DNA from: Acanthaster planci
Lineage: Eukaryota > Echinodermata > Asteroidea > Valvatida > Acanthasteridae
Length of the DNA stretch: 52,006 bases
Reading direction: 5' to 3'
NCBI RefSeq assembly: GCF_001949145.1
Contig: NW_019091597.1
Location: 164,596-216,601, forward strand
The position numbers and the translations under genes were made by a program. How positions within the stretch are numbered: position 1 is the first letter of the stretch; every line of letters begins with the position of its first letter. The notes beneath the pieces are model-generated. The model worked only from the letters and a program-made list of their open reading frames with translations. It was not told the origin of the DNA and ran no database searches. Shown here piece after piece: positions 10,348 to 20,674 of the stretch.

Positions 10348-11023
10348 TTAAATTCGGTGTTGCAGCCTTGATGGAATTTGCTTAATATTTTTTTTGTATC
10401 TGTGTATACATTTGTTTTTTGGTTTCTGATTTTGTCTCGGATCGGGCTCGCCGACATTTAACCGGACGAGTTGTTTCATTTGTTCACGTGGGTCTTGACC
10501 GGACTCGGGGGTGGGGTCGGTGGTTGTTCCTTTGTTGCTTTTGTCGACATCTTCTTTTAATACATAAGAACTTTTGTTGATGGAAAAGTGTTTCGTTGTA
10601 ATAAGGTTGTAATAAGCGTCACTATGTGCCATATTATAACACATTTCACTCAACAAATGACCCATAGTCTGACTAATGATAGGGTTGTCATTCAAGTCCT
10701 TAGTTAAACCTTTTTCTTGATCTAAGTTGACGTTGTAGCCTAAAAGGTCAACGGGTGTTGCCAACCCTAAAACGCGAGCGTACAAACTCAAAATCGAGCT
10801 GCCTAAAGTTTTGACAGTTTCTTTTCCGAATCGAAGCTCGTATAGATTAAATGACTTCTCCTGTTCAGCTGGCGTAAGTGATTCCATATCTTTGATGGTA
10901 TATTCTTTCACGAGATTCTTTTGGATTCCCCCGTTGAAACAGCGGTGCACAAACGGTCTTTAATTGGGTCGTGGATTGGATGGATTAAGATTTCGAGGTG
11001 AGGATCGTTTTGAGGTCTTCCAT
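10348..11023 (-). pseudogene. Conserved-looking Polinton protein J (function unknown)
   Basis: ATG at 11023 opens MEDLKTILTS; after a stop and a frameshift a 200-codon segment (10348-10950) is open. It is mostly alpha-helical and polar: an N-terminal helix with SLTPAEQEKSFNLYELRFGK, then SSILSLYARVLGLATPVDLL, ISQTMGHLLSEMCYN, and an acidic Ser/Thr/Pro-rich tail with ESGQDPREQMKQLVRL. No membrane segment is seen. It lies between the H remnant and the Cys/His protein on the same strand, within the late (capsid-side) block. I do not recognise the family. The last 30 or so codons (below about 10430) look like read-through into non-coding DNA. Confidence 0.5.
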
Positions 11024-11415
11024 TTTTATTAACTGGTTTTTTTTAACGATAGCTTAATACGTAGGTACTCGTAGGTGTGATAAGTTAAATTGATTGCAAT
11101 AATCAATTGAATAATTAGTTGAATGTATTGTAACATGTGCTGTTATTTTATTTACAACTAAATAAAAATTCATGTAACCAGACTATATCATCCCGATAAC
11201 ACCAATTTTAAACAAATCTTAAGCAAGGAACAACGAAGTTTATTTTAGTTGTGAACAAGTCTGTAAGACTTCCTTTTGTTATTACAAGACAGACAGCACA
11301 ATACGCAATTACTATTAATGTGTCCCATTTTATTATCTTATCGCTCAACGGTTCCCATGTCTGATTTTCGTTCTAAAAATTGCAATTTCACTTTGCAATC
11401 CTCGTAATAACAATA

Positions 11416-11905
11416 TTAATAATCCTCGATGAGTCCTTGCAAGAAGTCGCTGTCCATAAAGGAATCAGGATCAAAGCAATTGTATTTTTTATCTTCACAA
11501 CGACAGCTTTTAATCCAGAGGCGGATCGTGATCTTAATTGGATCCTTGCATAGTTGACACCTGTATTTTTCTTTACCGTGTTTACAGATACCATTGCCTC
11601 CACATTCTTCACAGCTGTATTTTCGTCATCTGTGTTCACAACACGCATTTACGCACAAACCTCTTTGCTTTTTATGCTCGCAAATTACCCGTTACAATCA
11701 ACCCGTTACAATTACCCGTTACAATCAACGCATGGACACTTTTCTGCACATTTGTGTCGATCTTTACACATCTTTGTCATTTCAATACACTTTGTACAAT
11801 TTGAATAAATCTTACCGTTGATTTTTACTTGAGACTGTGAACGATCTTTTGATTGTTTACATCTACTACAAATCTTTATCTTTTCTGTTGTTATTGTTAT
11901 ATTGT
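11416..11905 (-). pseudogene. Cys/His zinc-repeat protein (CEH-type), copy 2
   Basis: In one frame: KICSRCKQSKDR, IYSNCTKCIEMTKMC, KCAEKCPCVDC, then a stop caused by a short tandem repeat. It continues ICEHKKQRGLC, CEH.RKYSCEECGGNGICKHG, KYRCQLCKD, and a C-terminal KKYNCFDPDSFMDSDFLQGL ending at the stop at 11416-11418. The repeated C-x-H...C-x2-C-G-G unit is a zinc-binding type repeat; similar units, often with the same C-terminal NCFD...FLQGL block, occur in proteins of protists and large DNA viruses. Two in-frame stops (one inside the repeat, one TGA after CEHR) and no obvious ATG. Role unknown; nucleic-acid binding is plausible. Confidence 0.6.
11688..11728. repeat. Three-unit microrepeat disrupting the Cys/His gene
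   Basis: Three units of 13-14 bases (CCCGTTACAATCAA, then the same with a TTA end, then again CCCGTTACAATCAA) in tandem. On the minus strand they introduce a stop and shift the reading between two zinc-binding blocks. Confidence 0.75.
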
Positions 11906-11988
11906 TAATTTATAATTTACATCAGAGAATATGACACAGGTGGCTCTGTCATTAAGGTAAACTTTGAGAACTTCACGTCACGTAAATG

Positions 11989-12565
11989 TTATTTCAGTTG
12001 ATCCCGTTCTTCTTCGGGAACCAAGTCGTTTTCATCCAGCGCTTGATCAAAAGAGTTTTTATCTTTTGTGTTAAAGAGGGCGATCCATGCGGTGTTTTCG
12101 CGAAGGTCTTTGAGTACCTTATTGTATTTTTGTGTCAAAAACCAACATGATTGCAAGTAATAAAAACCAACATGAGTGCAAGTAATGTCTTGCATTAAAC
12201 GCCATTTTACTTAATAAGCAGCTATTACTCGTTTTACTTTTTTCCTGTATTTAACATCCTGATAGGATGAACAGTGGTCCACGATAAACAACATATTCAC
12301 GCCGTCAAAAGCTTTTTGATATAGGTCCAGCGCTTTGTTCATTTCAAGTTTTCCTTATCTAAAAGGTACACATTGTCGTCAGTATATACCAATAATCTTT
12401 CTAAATACGTTTTGTTTTAAACAAGGTCGGACAGATTGTCACAATCGCTTCAAATACAAAACGATATTCCCGCTCCAATAAATCCAGCACTCACTTTATC
12501 TTATCACTGCCTGTCTTTTCCACTATGACAGCACAATGCGGACTTTTATACATATTTAGACTCAT
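11989..12565 (-). pseudogene. A32/FtsK-like genome-packaging ATPase (broken)
   Basis: ATG at 12565, six bases after the stop of the upstream capsid gene. Start reads MSLNMYKSPHCAVIVEKTGS, where EKTGSDK occupies the place of a Walker A loop (normally GxxGxGK[ST]). A Walker B-like MLFIVDHCSS lies near 12265-12300. The C-terminal segment (11989-12195) has CWFLTQKYNKVLKDLRENTA and ends EEERDQLK. Length of about 190 codons, order (directly after the capsid gene) and these motifs fit the packaging ATPase of Polintons, which is thought to pump DNA into the capsid. The Walker A lysine-threonine is mutated and there are several frameshifts and stops, so it is dead. Confidence 0.6.
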
Positions 12566-12570
12566 ACTGT

Positions 12571-14211
12571 TTAATAAACCGAACTCTTAAAATTGCCATC
12601 CTCTATTGTCAATTGTGCGTCCATAATCAAAAACACGTATATCAAGAGCGGCCCTGCCTTTTCCGCTTATCGTTCCATTTAAATGGCAATGTCGCTTCCG
12701 CCGCCCAACGGCCGACCAGATCCACGTGCCGAGTTGTTGTTATTGTTGGAACTTCTGAAATCTAACCACAGACCGTATTTACCTTTCAGGTAGTTAGCCA
12801 TGTCAACGCCGGTCAAAGTCAAGTCTTTCACAACCGCTCGACCTGCGTCGGTGTCTGAATCGCCGAAAAACTTGGAGATTTCGTTCGTGCTGGTACTCGA
12901 ACAACCCTTGCGAGTAGAGTTGATTTGGTTTACCTTCGACGGTAACGCTGGTTTTCTTAACGCGTAGATTGTAAAATCTTTAGGGGGTTTTTAACGGCTG
13001 GATCTTTGAACAAGATCAAAACGCCTTTCAAGCTTTTAATCGTTTGATCGATTTTTATATTCCTCAAAGTATCGGGCTTGTTGACCGCTTGTTTTTTTCG
13101 ACGAGTGAATCCAGTAAAACAAGTAGTACACGCTGCTCCTGTGTTTAGCGTGTAAAGATTGAGCTAAGTCTCGGTTGGCCATGACTTTGTACTCGAGCGT
13201 CAGGTCCGAAATAGCGTACTCTGCGGCGGTGTCTGTCGATTAAACGACCTTGTCGTGATAGTTGAACGTGAGTTCGAACGTTAGGGGTTCTTTCAAGCCT
13301 GTAGGATAAAAAGGCACGTGATCTGTTAAAACCACATGCTGCCAGGTGCTTATAAAAATGCAGTGCACGCATGCGGGGCGATTTTCAACATTTTCACTTT
13401 TCAAAATTCTTCAAAAATTCATTATTTCATTTATATAACGGCCGTTTCCACCCACAGGAAGGACTCCACACTGACAGGTAACCTTTATTGACTCCTTAAT
13501 ATTTCAGCCAGGCCTGCAAACTTGTAAAAAGATCCCAGATTGTGCGGTGTTACGTATGATTCTTTTGTTCCCGAACCTGGGACAGCGCTCTGTTTGCGTC
13601 TTTTCAATACGGGCGTGCAGCAGTGCTGTGTGGCTCATCGCTGCGGTGGTGGAGCCTACTGTTTCAAAACAAGGCTGGATTATCTCCACTTTTGAGAGTG
13701 AAAAAATGTGGGTAATGCCCAGCAGTTCAGTCGTTTGTGCCAAGCACGGTCTGTTGTTATAAGCTCTCCCGGCTCTGCGTATAAAGCCTATGTGTTCTAA
13801 AATAGGTCACCCGGCAGGAAGTGGTTGATATCAAGAAGTCTAACGGAATCGCGTTTCTGTTCTTGTTAGCGTCAGCGATCGCTTTGTCTTTACCGTCGTT
13901 ACCGCGCTGGCGTCACCTGCCCCCAGTTGCAGTTTGGCTTTGTTTCCCTTTTTAGACTAAAATACACCATGCTTTTAGTCTTTGTCAAGGGCAACCAGCT
14001 ATCTTTAAAATTGTGAAGGACGTCAGGGCTATATAACTCACAATTTTGTTGCCTTGTAGACTAACGTTTAGTTCGCCAATCAAGTTACGGGCGACGTTAT
14101 TATACACGGTTTGACTGTCGTCGATGGAGCAATGGTGCCCGGATTGTGCGTAAACGTTACCTCACGTCGTTCGCCTTTGATGGCTCGAGGTGTTTTTGGC
14201 TTGGGTTTCAT
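12571..14211 (-). pseudogene. Probable major capsid protein of the Polinton (broken)
   Basis: ATG at 14211 opens MKPKPKTPRAIKGERREVTF. Readable blocks on the way to the stop at 12571: VYNNVARNLIGELNVSLQGN; NRNAIPLDFL; ANRALSQVREQK; WQHVVLTDHVPFYPTGLKEP; DLTLEYKVMANRDLAQSLHA; PPKDFTIYALRKPALPSKVN; DAGRAVVKDLTLTGVDMANY; GLWLDFRSS; and the C-terminus MDAQLTIEDGNFKSSVY. Size (about 547 codons), position immediately before the ATPase, and the beta-rich character fit the double jelly-roll capsid protein of Polintons; a widespread invertebrate hypothetical-protein family has this GLWLDFRSS...GSGR layout. At least six frameshifts. Fold prediction was not possible here, so the assignment is an inference from context and recognisable blocks. 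Confidence 0.6.
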
Positions 14212-14339
14212 TTCTTTGTATATTGGCTTGCTACGTCTTTTTATTATAGACGGTTTTATAATTTAGAGGTTTTGTTTTAGGTGGTTCCATAATTTATAAA
14301 GCGTTTTTAAAATTAAATGCGAGTGCTTTAATGATGGGA

Positions 14340-14665
14340 GGATGAGCTATAGACAACACACTGGCGTCCACTGGGTCCAACTCTCTGTTTAGCAGTCTCT
14401 CTCAAAAACATGTAGACGAAGAACGAAAGAGACTCGATTTGGCTTTGGAACAATTGGCACCAGCCAAACAGACCTAGAAAGAAAATTGCGTTCATCTGTT
14501 GGTTTTTTAAACGAATATATGAGGCAAGAACGCACGAGTCAACGCAGGTTTACCGATGTAGACGAAGCCCTGCGTGCTTATTCGGAATTGACAGGGAAAA
14601 ACGTGTTGAAGACGTTGCCGCCAAGGCCCGTGTTGTCAGATTTTTACGTGCCTTCGAAGGACTAA
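14340..14665 (+). pseudogene. Small ORF upstream of integrase
   Basis: Reads NTLASTGSNSLFSSLSQKHV, then a Glu/Arg-rich helix, and after a frameshift LGTSQTDLERKLRSSVGFLN, RQERTSQRRFTDVDEALRAY, ending RPVLSDFYVPSKD before TAA at 14663-14665. The charged helical character and conserved-looking end suggest a real element gene divergent from the capsid gene. Family not recognised. One frameshift and no clean start. Confidence 0.4.
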
Positions 14666-14753
14666 CGCGTTAAAGAGCTCGTGTGGGTTCTCGAAGGAAT
14701 TGCCTTGGTCTGTTTTTTAGATTATCAGTTTGCTTAACTTTATTTTAAAAGCC

Positions 14754-15348
14754 ATGATTAAAGAAAAAGAGGAAGAATTTTCTAAACTGTTTTATATTCT
14801 GCAAGGCTATTGGAAAGGCGAAAGCGCCGTATATCACTTGCACAAAAGAAGGGTGTGGGCAACAATGGCGCTGTAAGAAGGTGGTTAAAACAACAGGCCG
14901 TGTGGCAGTTGTATCTGCCTGCACCTGTCTCGAACCGATGACTCGGTCAAACCCAACGACACACATTAAATGGACGCGTTATATTTGCCTTGGGATCGCG
15001 TAAAACGTAAAACTTACAAATACACGCTGGCGGTAGTCGACGTGGCCTAAAAATACAAAGAGACGGAACTTTTGACGAGCAAAACGGCCGACCAAGTAAC
15101 CGATGCCCTAAAACATATTCATAAAAGTCCCCATTGACCTGGCTTAAAACAGTTAACGAAGACTAGGGGTCTGAATTTAAAGGCGAGTTTTAAAAAAGTT
15201 TGCTAAAGAGGGCGTTCAGATACAAGTGGGTGAACTAGGTGCTCATCGATCGGTGGGGCTCGTTTAACGGTTCAACAGAACGTTGGTCGAACGACTACTC
15301 GGTCATCAGTATGCAAAAAAAATGTTAAACGTCGGTGTCACAGTCTAG
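14754..15348 (+). pseudogene. Retroviral-type (rve/DDE) integrase of the Polinton
   Basis: ATG at 14754 opens MIKEKEEEFSKLFYILQGYW. The next blocks are AVRRWLKQQAVWQLYLPAP and MDALYLPWDRVKRKTYKYTL, followed by AVVDVA and KYKETELLTSK. The MDALYL aspartate and the D in VVDVA are where the integrase core is expected. Then WLKTVNED.GSEFKGEF supplies the second Asp and the Glu, and RFNRTLVERLLGHQYAKKM is the hallmark after the catalytic Glu. This integrase type inserts Polintons/Mavericks, normally with a 6-base target duplication. Several stops and frameshifts. It ends about 15348, where clearly non-coding AT-rich DNA begins. Confidence 0.85.
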
Positions 15349-16511
15349 GGAACTCTAGCAAGAAGATCACTTCACACAAAATTTTAATATTTACAATATA
15401 TACATCTAAATTTATTCATAACAATAATTATGCACAACTTGAAATAACAAATAGTCAAATGTCCCTAAATGCAGAACGTGGCCCGTGACCATAAAATGGC
15501 AAATCCATCAATCATACTAGATTTATCTTACAATTAAGTTTCCTGACCAATTCTTATTTTACACGGTCAAATTCCTTTATACGAATTACTCAATATTTGC
15601 AATGCTCAGTCATCAATTCACGTTATAAAACTGTCAGTTTCTTGTGCTATCTTTCTTCACATAAAATAGTTCTAGAATCCTTAATTTGCAGGTAAATTCT
15701 CAAAGCTCAATGTTAAAACGTCTAACCACACAATCCATCCGCACTGTGGAGGATATATAGTAAATGAGCCAGATTTACTTCAAACTGCAATTCCTTACTT
15801 AATATCCCGACAAGTCAAATAAGTCAAATACTTTACACGTTTATAACCAAAATGTCACAATGCCACAAGTAGTTTACCACAAGGGTGATACTTATACAAC
15901 AAAAATCAGTAAATTTCCCACGACGTGTGACTTTTAAACAGGTGCAACAAACCAAATAAATCAAATATCTCGAATTTTTAATCACATTCACAAGATAAGG
16001 CCAAACACAAAGGGAATCAAAAAAAATATCAGAATGTTATACAACTATAAGAAATTATTTACATAGGGAATATTTGCAGTGGTGCTCATCACAGTAACAG
16101 TAGTTCCACACCCATCGTCCAGATCGCCAAGGCTAGTTGGATCACAAGAGCAGGACAACGCCTGTAGTTTCATCTACACAGGTTCGGGAACAGCGAGGCT
16201 TCACTCTGCCAATGGAGTTCCCGGCAGCTAAAGACTCTCTCCAGGCTTCACAGATTAACCGGGCTGCCTACAACATCAGGGATCTGCCGATCCATGTACA
16301 TCATATAAGGACCATCTAAAATAGAAAATTATCAAACTACACCTTGCCAAAACGAGTACAACAACCTGTCACGATGACAAATTAAACCGATTCCAAGCGA
16401 TTAAAATAAAAAAAACATACGGTATAACTTACGACGGCGGTTATTTCGCCGACATATGCTTGTCCGAGCCACCCCAAGACTTCACAGAGCCCCAATCATC
16501 TGTGCCAGTAG
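15349..16511. other. AT-rich non-coding stretch before the gap
   Basis: About 1.1 kb with no supportable gene and no homology I can see to the other element copies. A short open segment at 16137-16319 has no recognisable family. The last bases before the gap read on the minus strand as a polar segment (DDWGSVKSWGGSDKH) that cannot be assigned. Confidence 0.5.
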
Positions 16512-17217
16512 NNNNNNNNNNNNNNNNNNNNNNNNNNNNNNNNNNNNNNNNNNNNNNNNNNNNNNNNNNNNNNNNNNNNNNNNNNNNNNNNNNNNNNNNN
16601 NNNNNNNNNNNNNNNNNNNNNNNNNNNNNNNNNNNNNNNNNNNNNNNNNNNNNNNNNNNNNNNNNNNNNNNNNNNNNNNNNNNNNNNNNNNNNNNNNNNN
16701 NNNNNNNNNNNNNNNNNNNNNNNNNNNNNNNNNNNNNNNNNNNNNNNNNNNNNNNNNNNNNNNNNNNNNNNNNNNNNNNNNNNNNNNNNNNNNNNNNNNN
16801 NNNNNNNNNNNNNNNNNNNNNNNNNNNNNNNNNNNNNNNNNNNNNNNNNNNNNNNNNNNNNNNNNNNNNNNNNNNNNNNNNNNNNNNNNNNNNNNNNNNN
16901 NNNNNNNNNNNNNNNNNNNNNNNNNNNNNNNNNNNNNNNNNNNNNNNNNNNNNNNNNNNNNNNNNNNNNNNNNNNNNNNNNNNNNNNNNNNNNNNNNNNN
17001 NNNNNNNNNNNNNNNNNNNNNNNNNNNNNNNNNNNNNNNNNNNNNNNNNNNNNNNNNNNNNNNNNNNNNNNNNNNNNNNNNNNNNNNNNNNNNNNNNNNN
17101 NNNNNNNNNNNNNNNNNNNNNNNNNNNNNNNNNNNNNNNNNNNNNNNNNNNNNNNNNNNNNNNNNNNNNNNNNNNNNNNNNNNNNNNNNNNNNNNNNNNN
17201 NNNNNNNNNNNNNNNNN
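16512..17217. other. Assembly gap (706 N)
   Basis: Run of N. Open frames across it are artefacts. Confidence 0.99.
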
Positions 17218-17319
17218 AATGCACGCCCCTGCATTCCAAAGCTGGGCCAGGGCTAACACAAAGGTGAACTAAGTCAATTAATACAAAACTACAATGGCCA
17301 ACAGCAATCATGGTCCTGC

Positions 17320-17555
17320 CAGGGAAAAGACTAAAAATGTGGTTACTCTGATTCAGCTGTATCAGTCGAGGTGGAGCGTCTGCCCAAGTCGTAAAAGCAC
17401 TAAACAAAGAAAAGACCCGGTTGATCGATGCAATTCCCGCGGAGGCCGCTAAACGAGACGGAGTGAAACAAGCAAACTTCCTTAAGGTGCTGTCATCCGG
17501 TACCTATATTACCCCGGTAAACAAGAAGGCCGTACCGTCAGGAGAGCGACCGTAA
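17320..17555 (+). pseudogene. Unassigned small ORF between gap and PolB
   Basis: One frame stays open from about 17363 to the stop at 17553-17555: GGASAQVVKALNKEKTRLID, then AAKRDGVKQANFLKVLSSGT and ending in a Pro/Lys-rich tail. The small, Lys- and Ala-rich helix-turn appearance suggests a basic DNA-associated protein, but I recognise no family. A further 33-codon ORF (17562-17663, opening MSSTLYYLLDTTKRSLVQED) follows seven bases later and overlaps the 3' end of the PolB reading frame on the other strand. Confidence 0.35.
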
Positions 17556-17623
17556 ATAAAAATGAGTTCAACGCTGTATTACTTGCTCGATACGACCAAG
17601 CGTTCTTTAGTGCAAGAAGATCT

Positions 17624-20412
17624 TCAAGTGATACCAGAAGATACTGAGTTACTGCCTGCTTGATAATGACCGCAGGTTAAGTATCGATGCCGTGTGATAA
17701 GTATCGTTATGTATCTAAAGGTGGATCTAAATAGACGTTGATTAAAAAGCTTTGGCACTGTTGAAACAAGCAATTTTTGTAATTTTCGTACGAGAGTTGG
17801 TTTTGTTTTGGTCAAGACTTCAGAAACACCTTTGGCTTTTTTCAGATTTTGGTATTGTGACAAAATGGAATCCAACATGAGTTTGCCACCAAATTCGTCT
17901 TTCATCCTACCAATGACTGTCTTGTTTTAGGGTCGTATAGTTGACGATCCGTCGGATAATTACTCAAGTCGAATTGATTTTTATTTTGGTTGATATAAGC
18001 GTATATGTCATCGGTTTCGACGTGTACCAACAGAGAATCGGTATCAGTATACATCAACATTATTTTGTCGTTAAAATCTCGTTTCAACTTATTGCAATAA
18101 AAGTCATACATCAACGTTTTAAATAAATCTAAGATGCAAACGCCGCAACAGATGAGTTTGCTCAGAATTTTTTTGTTTTTTACATTTTAACAAACGACAG
18201 ATCGCACTCGAGAAACGCCGTGGTCGTTTAGTAATTCGGCAGGCAAGACAGTTTTGTAAAGGTTTTGTATCTCTGTTTCGCGGAAGATGTACATCAACAT
18301 AGTGTCTCCTGTTTTCCATCATTTTACCAAATACTGAATTGTTCATAAGTTTGAAGCAATCTTTTTCAAAGATAGAAGCAGCTTGTTTGCGCAATTCTGT
18401 GTTTTTATAGATTAAACTTCTCCTCCAAGGCGCTTGCTCGAAAGACATCACGCGATGAATTGCTTTCAGTTGAAGTTCCAATTGTAAATAGTCCGGCAAC
18501 GTTCGATAATCTACTTCATATTTTTGTTTTGAGTATAACGTGGCCACGAGTTTGTTTACTGAAGCGGTCTTTATTCCATTTTGCTCAATCAATTCTCTTT
18601 GATAGTTTGACAATTGGAATGTTTTCAGGCGCTAAAGGGAAATCGTTGTGTAATCAAGTACGTGCTGAGGGTAATCGAGAGTCACTTCGAACATGTAGCC
18701 AGTTCTAGATAAATGTGAAAGTTTTTGAATATACTCAGAAGTAAACTTGTCTAAGTTTCGTTCCCAATGAAATTTACCTGCAGGTAGACACTGACTCATT
18801 GCCCATCCATATAGATTGTTTGCATCAAAGTACCCAACATGTGACGTCAGTTTGTTCGGGTCGTAAACTGATAAATATTTGTTATTTGCTTTTTACGTAA
18901 CGAACGGTTCCGACGCTTGACATGCCGGTGCGTTTTGCACATTCAAAAAAAGATGTTTGTCGATATCTCTTATCAACTTAAGTTCCATGCGGGAACGTTT
19001 CAACAGCGTGCGCCAAGCAAGGCTAAGTGACGTATAATAATTGACGGGGTCTAAACCATAATGCATTCTGAAGACTTTTCGGAAGTTTTCAAAAACGCTC
19101 GCATGTAATAACGCGTCCAATTCGACGTACAGGTCGCAATAGTCGCCTAAGGTTCGACATCCAAAGGCTTGCCAGACGCACTGGGCTCTTGTGTAATTTT
19201 CTTCAGATATATGTTCTTGTCTGAGTGAACTATAAAATGTTCCTCGCGGCGGTAATTTAGTTTAAAATGAGTCCACGTATTATTATGGATTTTTCCAAAA
19301 GCAGCTCTGTGTTTTCGAGAACTGTTTTCGGAGTAATTTAAAAGAGTCTTGATGGCAAGCTTTCACAAGTACATCGAGCGAATGTGCCACAAAATTAAAC
19401 GAATCTAAAAACTTGAGTTGAGCTACTGAAAAAGAATTGCACTTTTCGAAATGTTTTAGAATAGAAAACAGTTTGTTGTTGCTCGACGCGGCTAATCCTT
19501 GCACAATAAGCATCGTAATTTTCCAAATTGTGTAAACCTACCGGAGTATTAGTCTTTTTTGGAACTATTTGGAGTTGAAGATTACATTGCTATATTCAAC
19601 GGTGATGTGACAGTGGTCACGAAATGTTCAAAATTTGTTGATTTGCTTTCTACATTTGATGCAGCAGTATTCGATCCAACCCGTTGTTTTTTATTATTTT
19701 AAATTCTTCCTTTTCGATTTTGGTTTTCGGGTTTTACAGGATGGAACAATGACATTGATCATCTTTTGATGCATATCGGTTTTACGCAAACCCAACAGGC
19801 GTTGAATAATTTGTGCCATTTTCGTAGGTCAGATGTCCATCGAAGCGGTTTTTGTTTGGCAAACACGGCGTTAATTTTGCGTTTTTTCTTGTATGAGAGC
19901 GTTTATAAACGAAGTAGCAGCATCCCTTCCTCAATATGTTTTGTGATTCACACAAACACCGTCGCAACGAATGACAAAGTACGAGAAACCAGACGGCTTG
20001 TGATATTGCTTTCTGATTGTGTTCCCTTCTTGAGGCGGAACAGGGTGTAAAACTGATTCCAAATTGGTATATATAACGAATGGCGCGGGTTGTTTTTTTA
20101 ATCTTTCATTTGGAATTTTAATTTGTTTTCATATTTTTCGGGTAGCACGACTTGAGAAGAAGGAGAGTCTAATCCTAGGCAATCTTCTTTGTGTTGAGCT
20201 AACCTTTTGGTGGTTCTAAAATGGGATTCGCATCTAAAGCTTGGATATATTCTATGGCCATGATTACTTATAACGCTCGACACGAGTCGCAAAAAATCTT
20301 CAATCCACCAGTTTTTTAAAAATTCCATTTGAAAGTACACGCAACAAAACTCGCAACGCTCGTTATTTAAGCTCCTGAAAATATGCATACGCGGGACGCG
20401 TTTTGGACGCAA
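17624..20412 (-). pseudogene. Family B DNA polymerase, protein-primed type (PolB) of the Polinton
   Basis: Minus strand, N- to C-terminal order intact but broken into many frames. The N-terminal Cys/His-type segment ends AQHKEDCLGLDSPSSQVVLP (20098-20412). A degenerate exonuclease region follows (about 19.3-20.0 kb). FENFRKVFRMHYGLDPVNYY and DIDKHLFL lie at 18893-19120. A YLDANNLYGWAMSQ-like stretch appears in mixed frames near 18.75-18.85 kb. The motif KLMNNSVFGKMMEN is at 18311-18352 and the catalytic YTDTDS at 18034-18051. The C-terminal helix region FGGKLMLDSILSQYQNLKKA runs to about 17.65 kb. These match the DNA_pol_B_2 family that replicates Polintons from a protein primer. About 930 codons would fit the usual length. 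The N-terminal boundary is uncertain (could extend to about 20.6 kb). Confidence 0.92.
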
Positions 20413-20674
20413 CGACCGATCCAGTCTACATAATGAAGATCAATGATTAGACTTCAGTTTCTCTGGTTCCAGTCAGAACATGTAGTTTCGATAAGCGTGT
20501 ACGCAGCTCGGAATCTCGTACGCCGAATATGAGCTGCACTGCAGAACGGCTGAAAACAGTCTACAACAATGGCAAGAATTAACGTTACTTCCAACTTTAT
20601 TTTATAAGGACGCATAGAGTAAAAGACGTGAAACTGGTGCGCCTTAGGAAAGGTAGAAGTGTTGAATATGTTAG

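Noticed and set aside
11538-11821. Cys/Phe-rich + strand ORFs that could be small secreted peptides
   Set aside because: Three overlapping frames opposite the Cys/His zinc-repeat gene; no signal peptide and no conserved neighbour.
16441-17407. Long open frames on both strands across 16512-17217
   Set aside because: They consist almost wholly of unknown bases in the gap.
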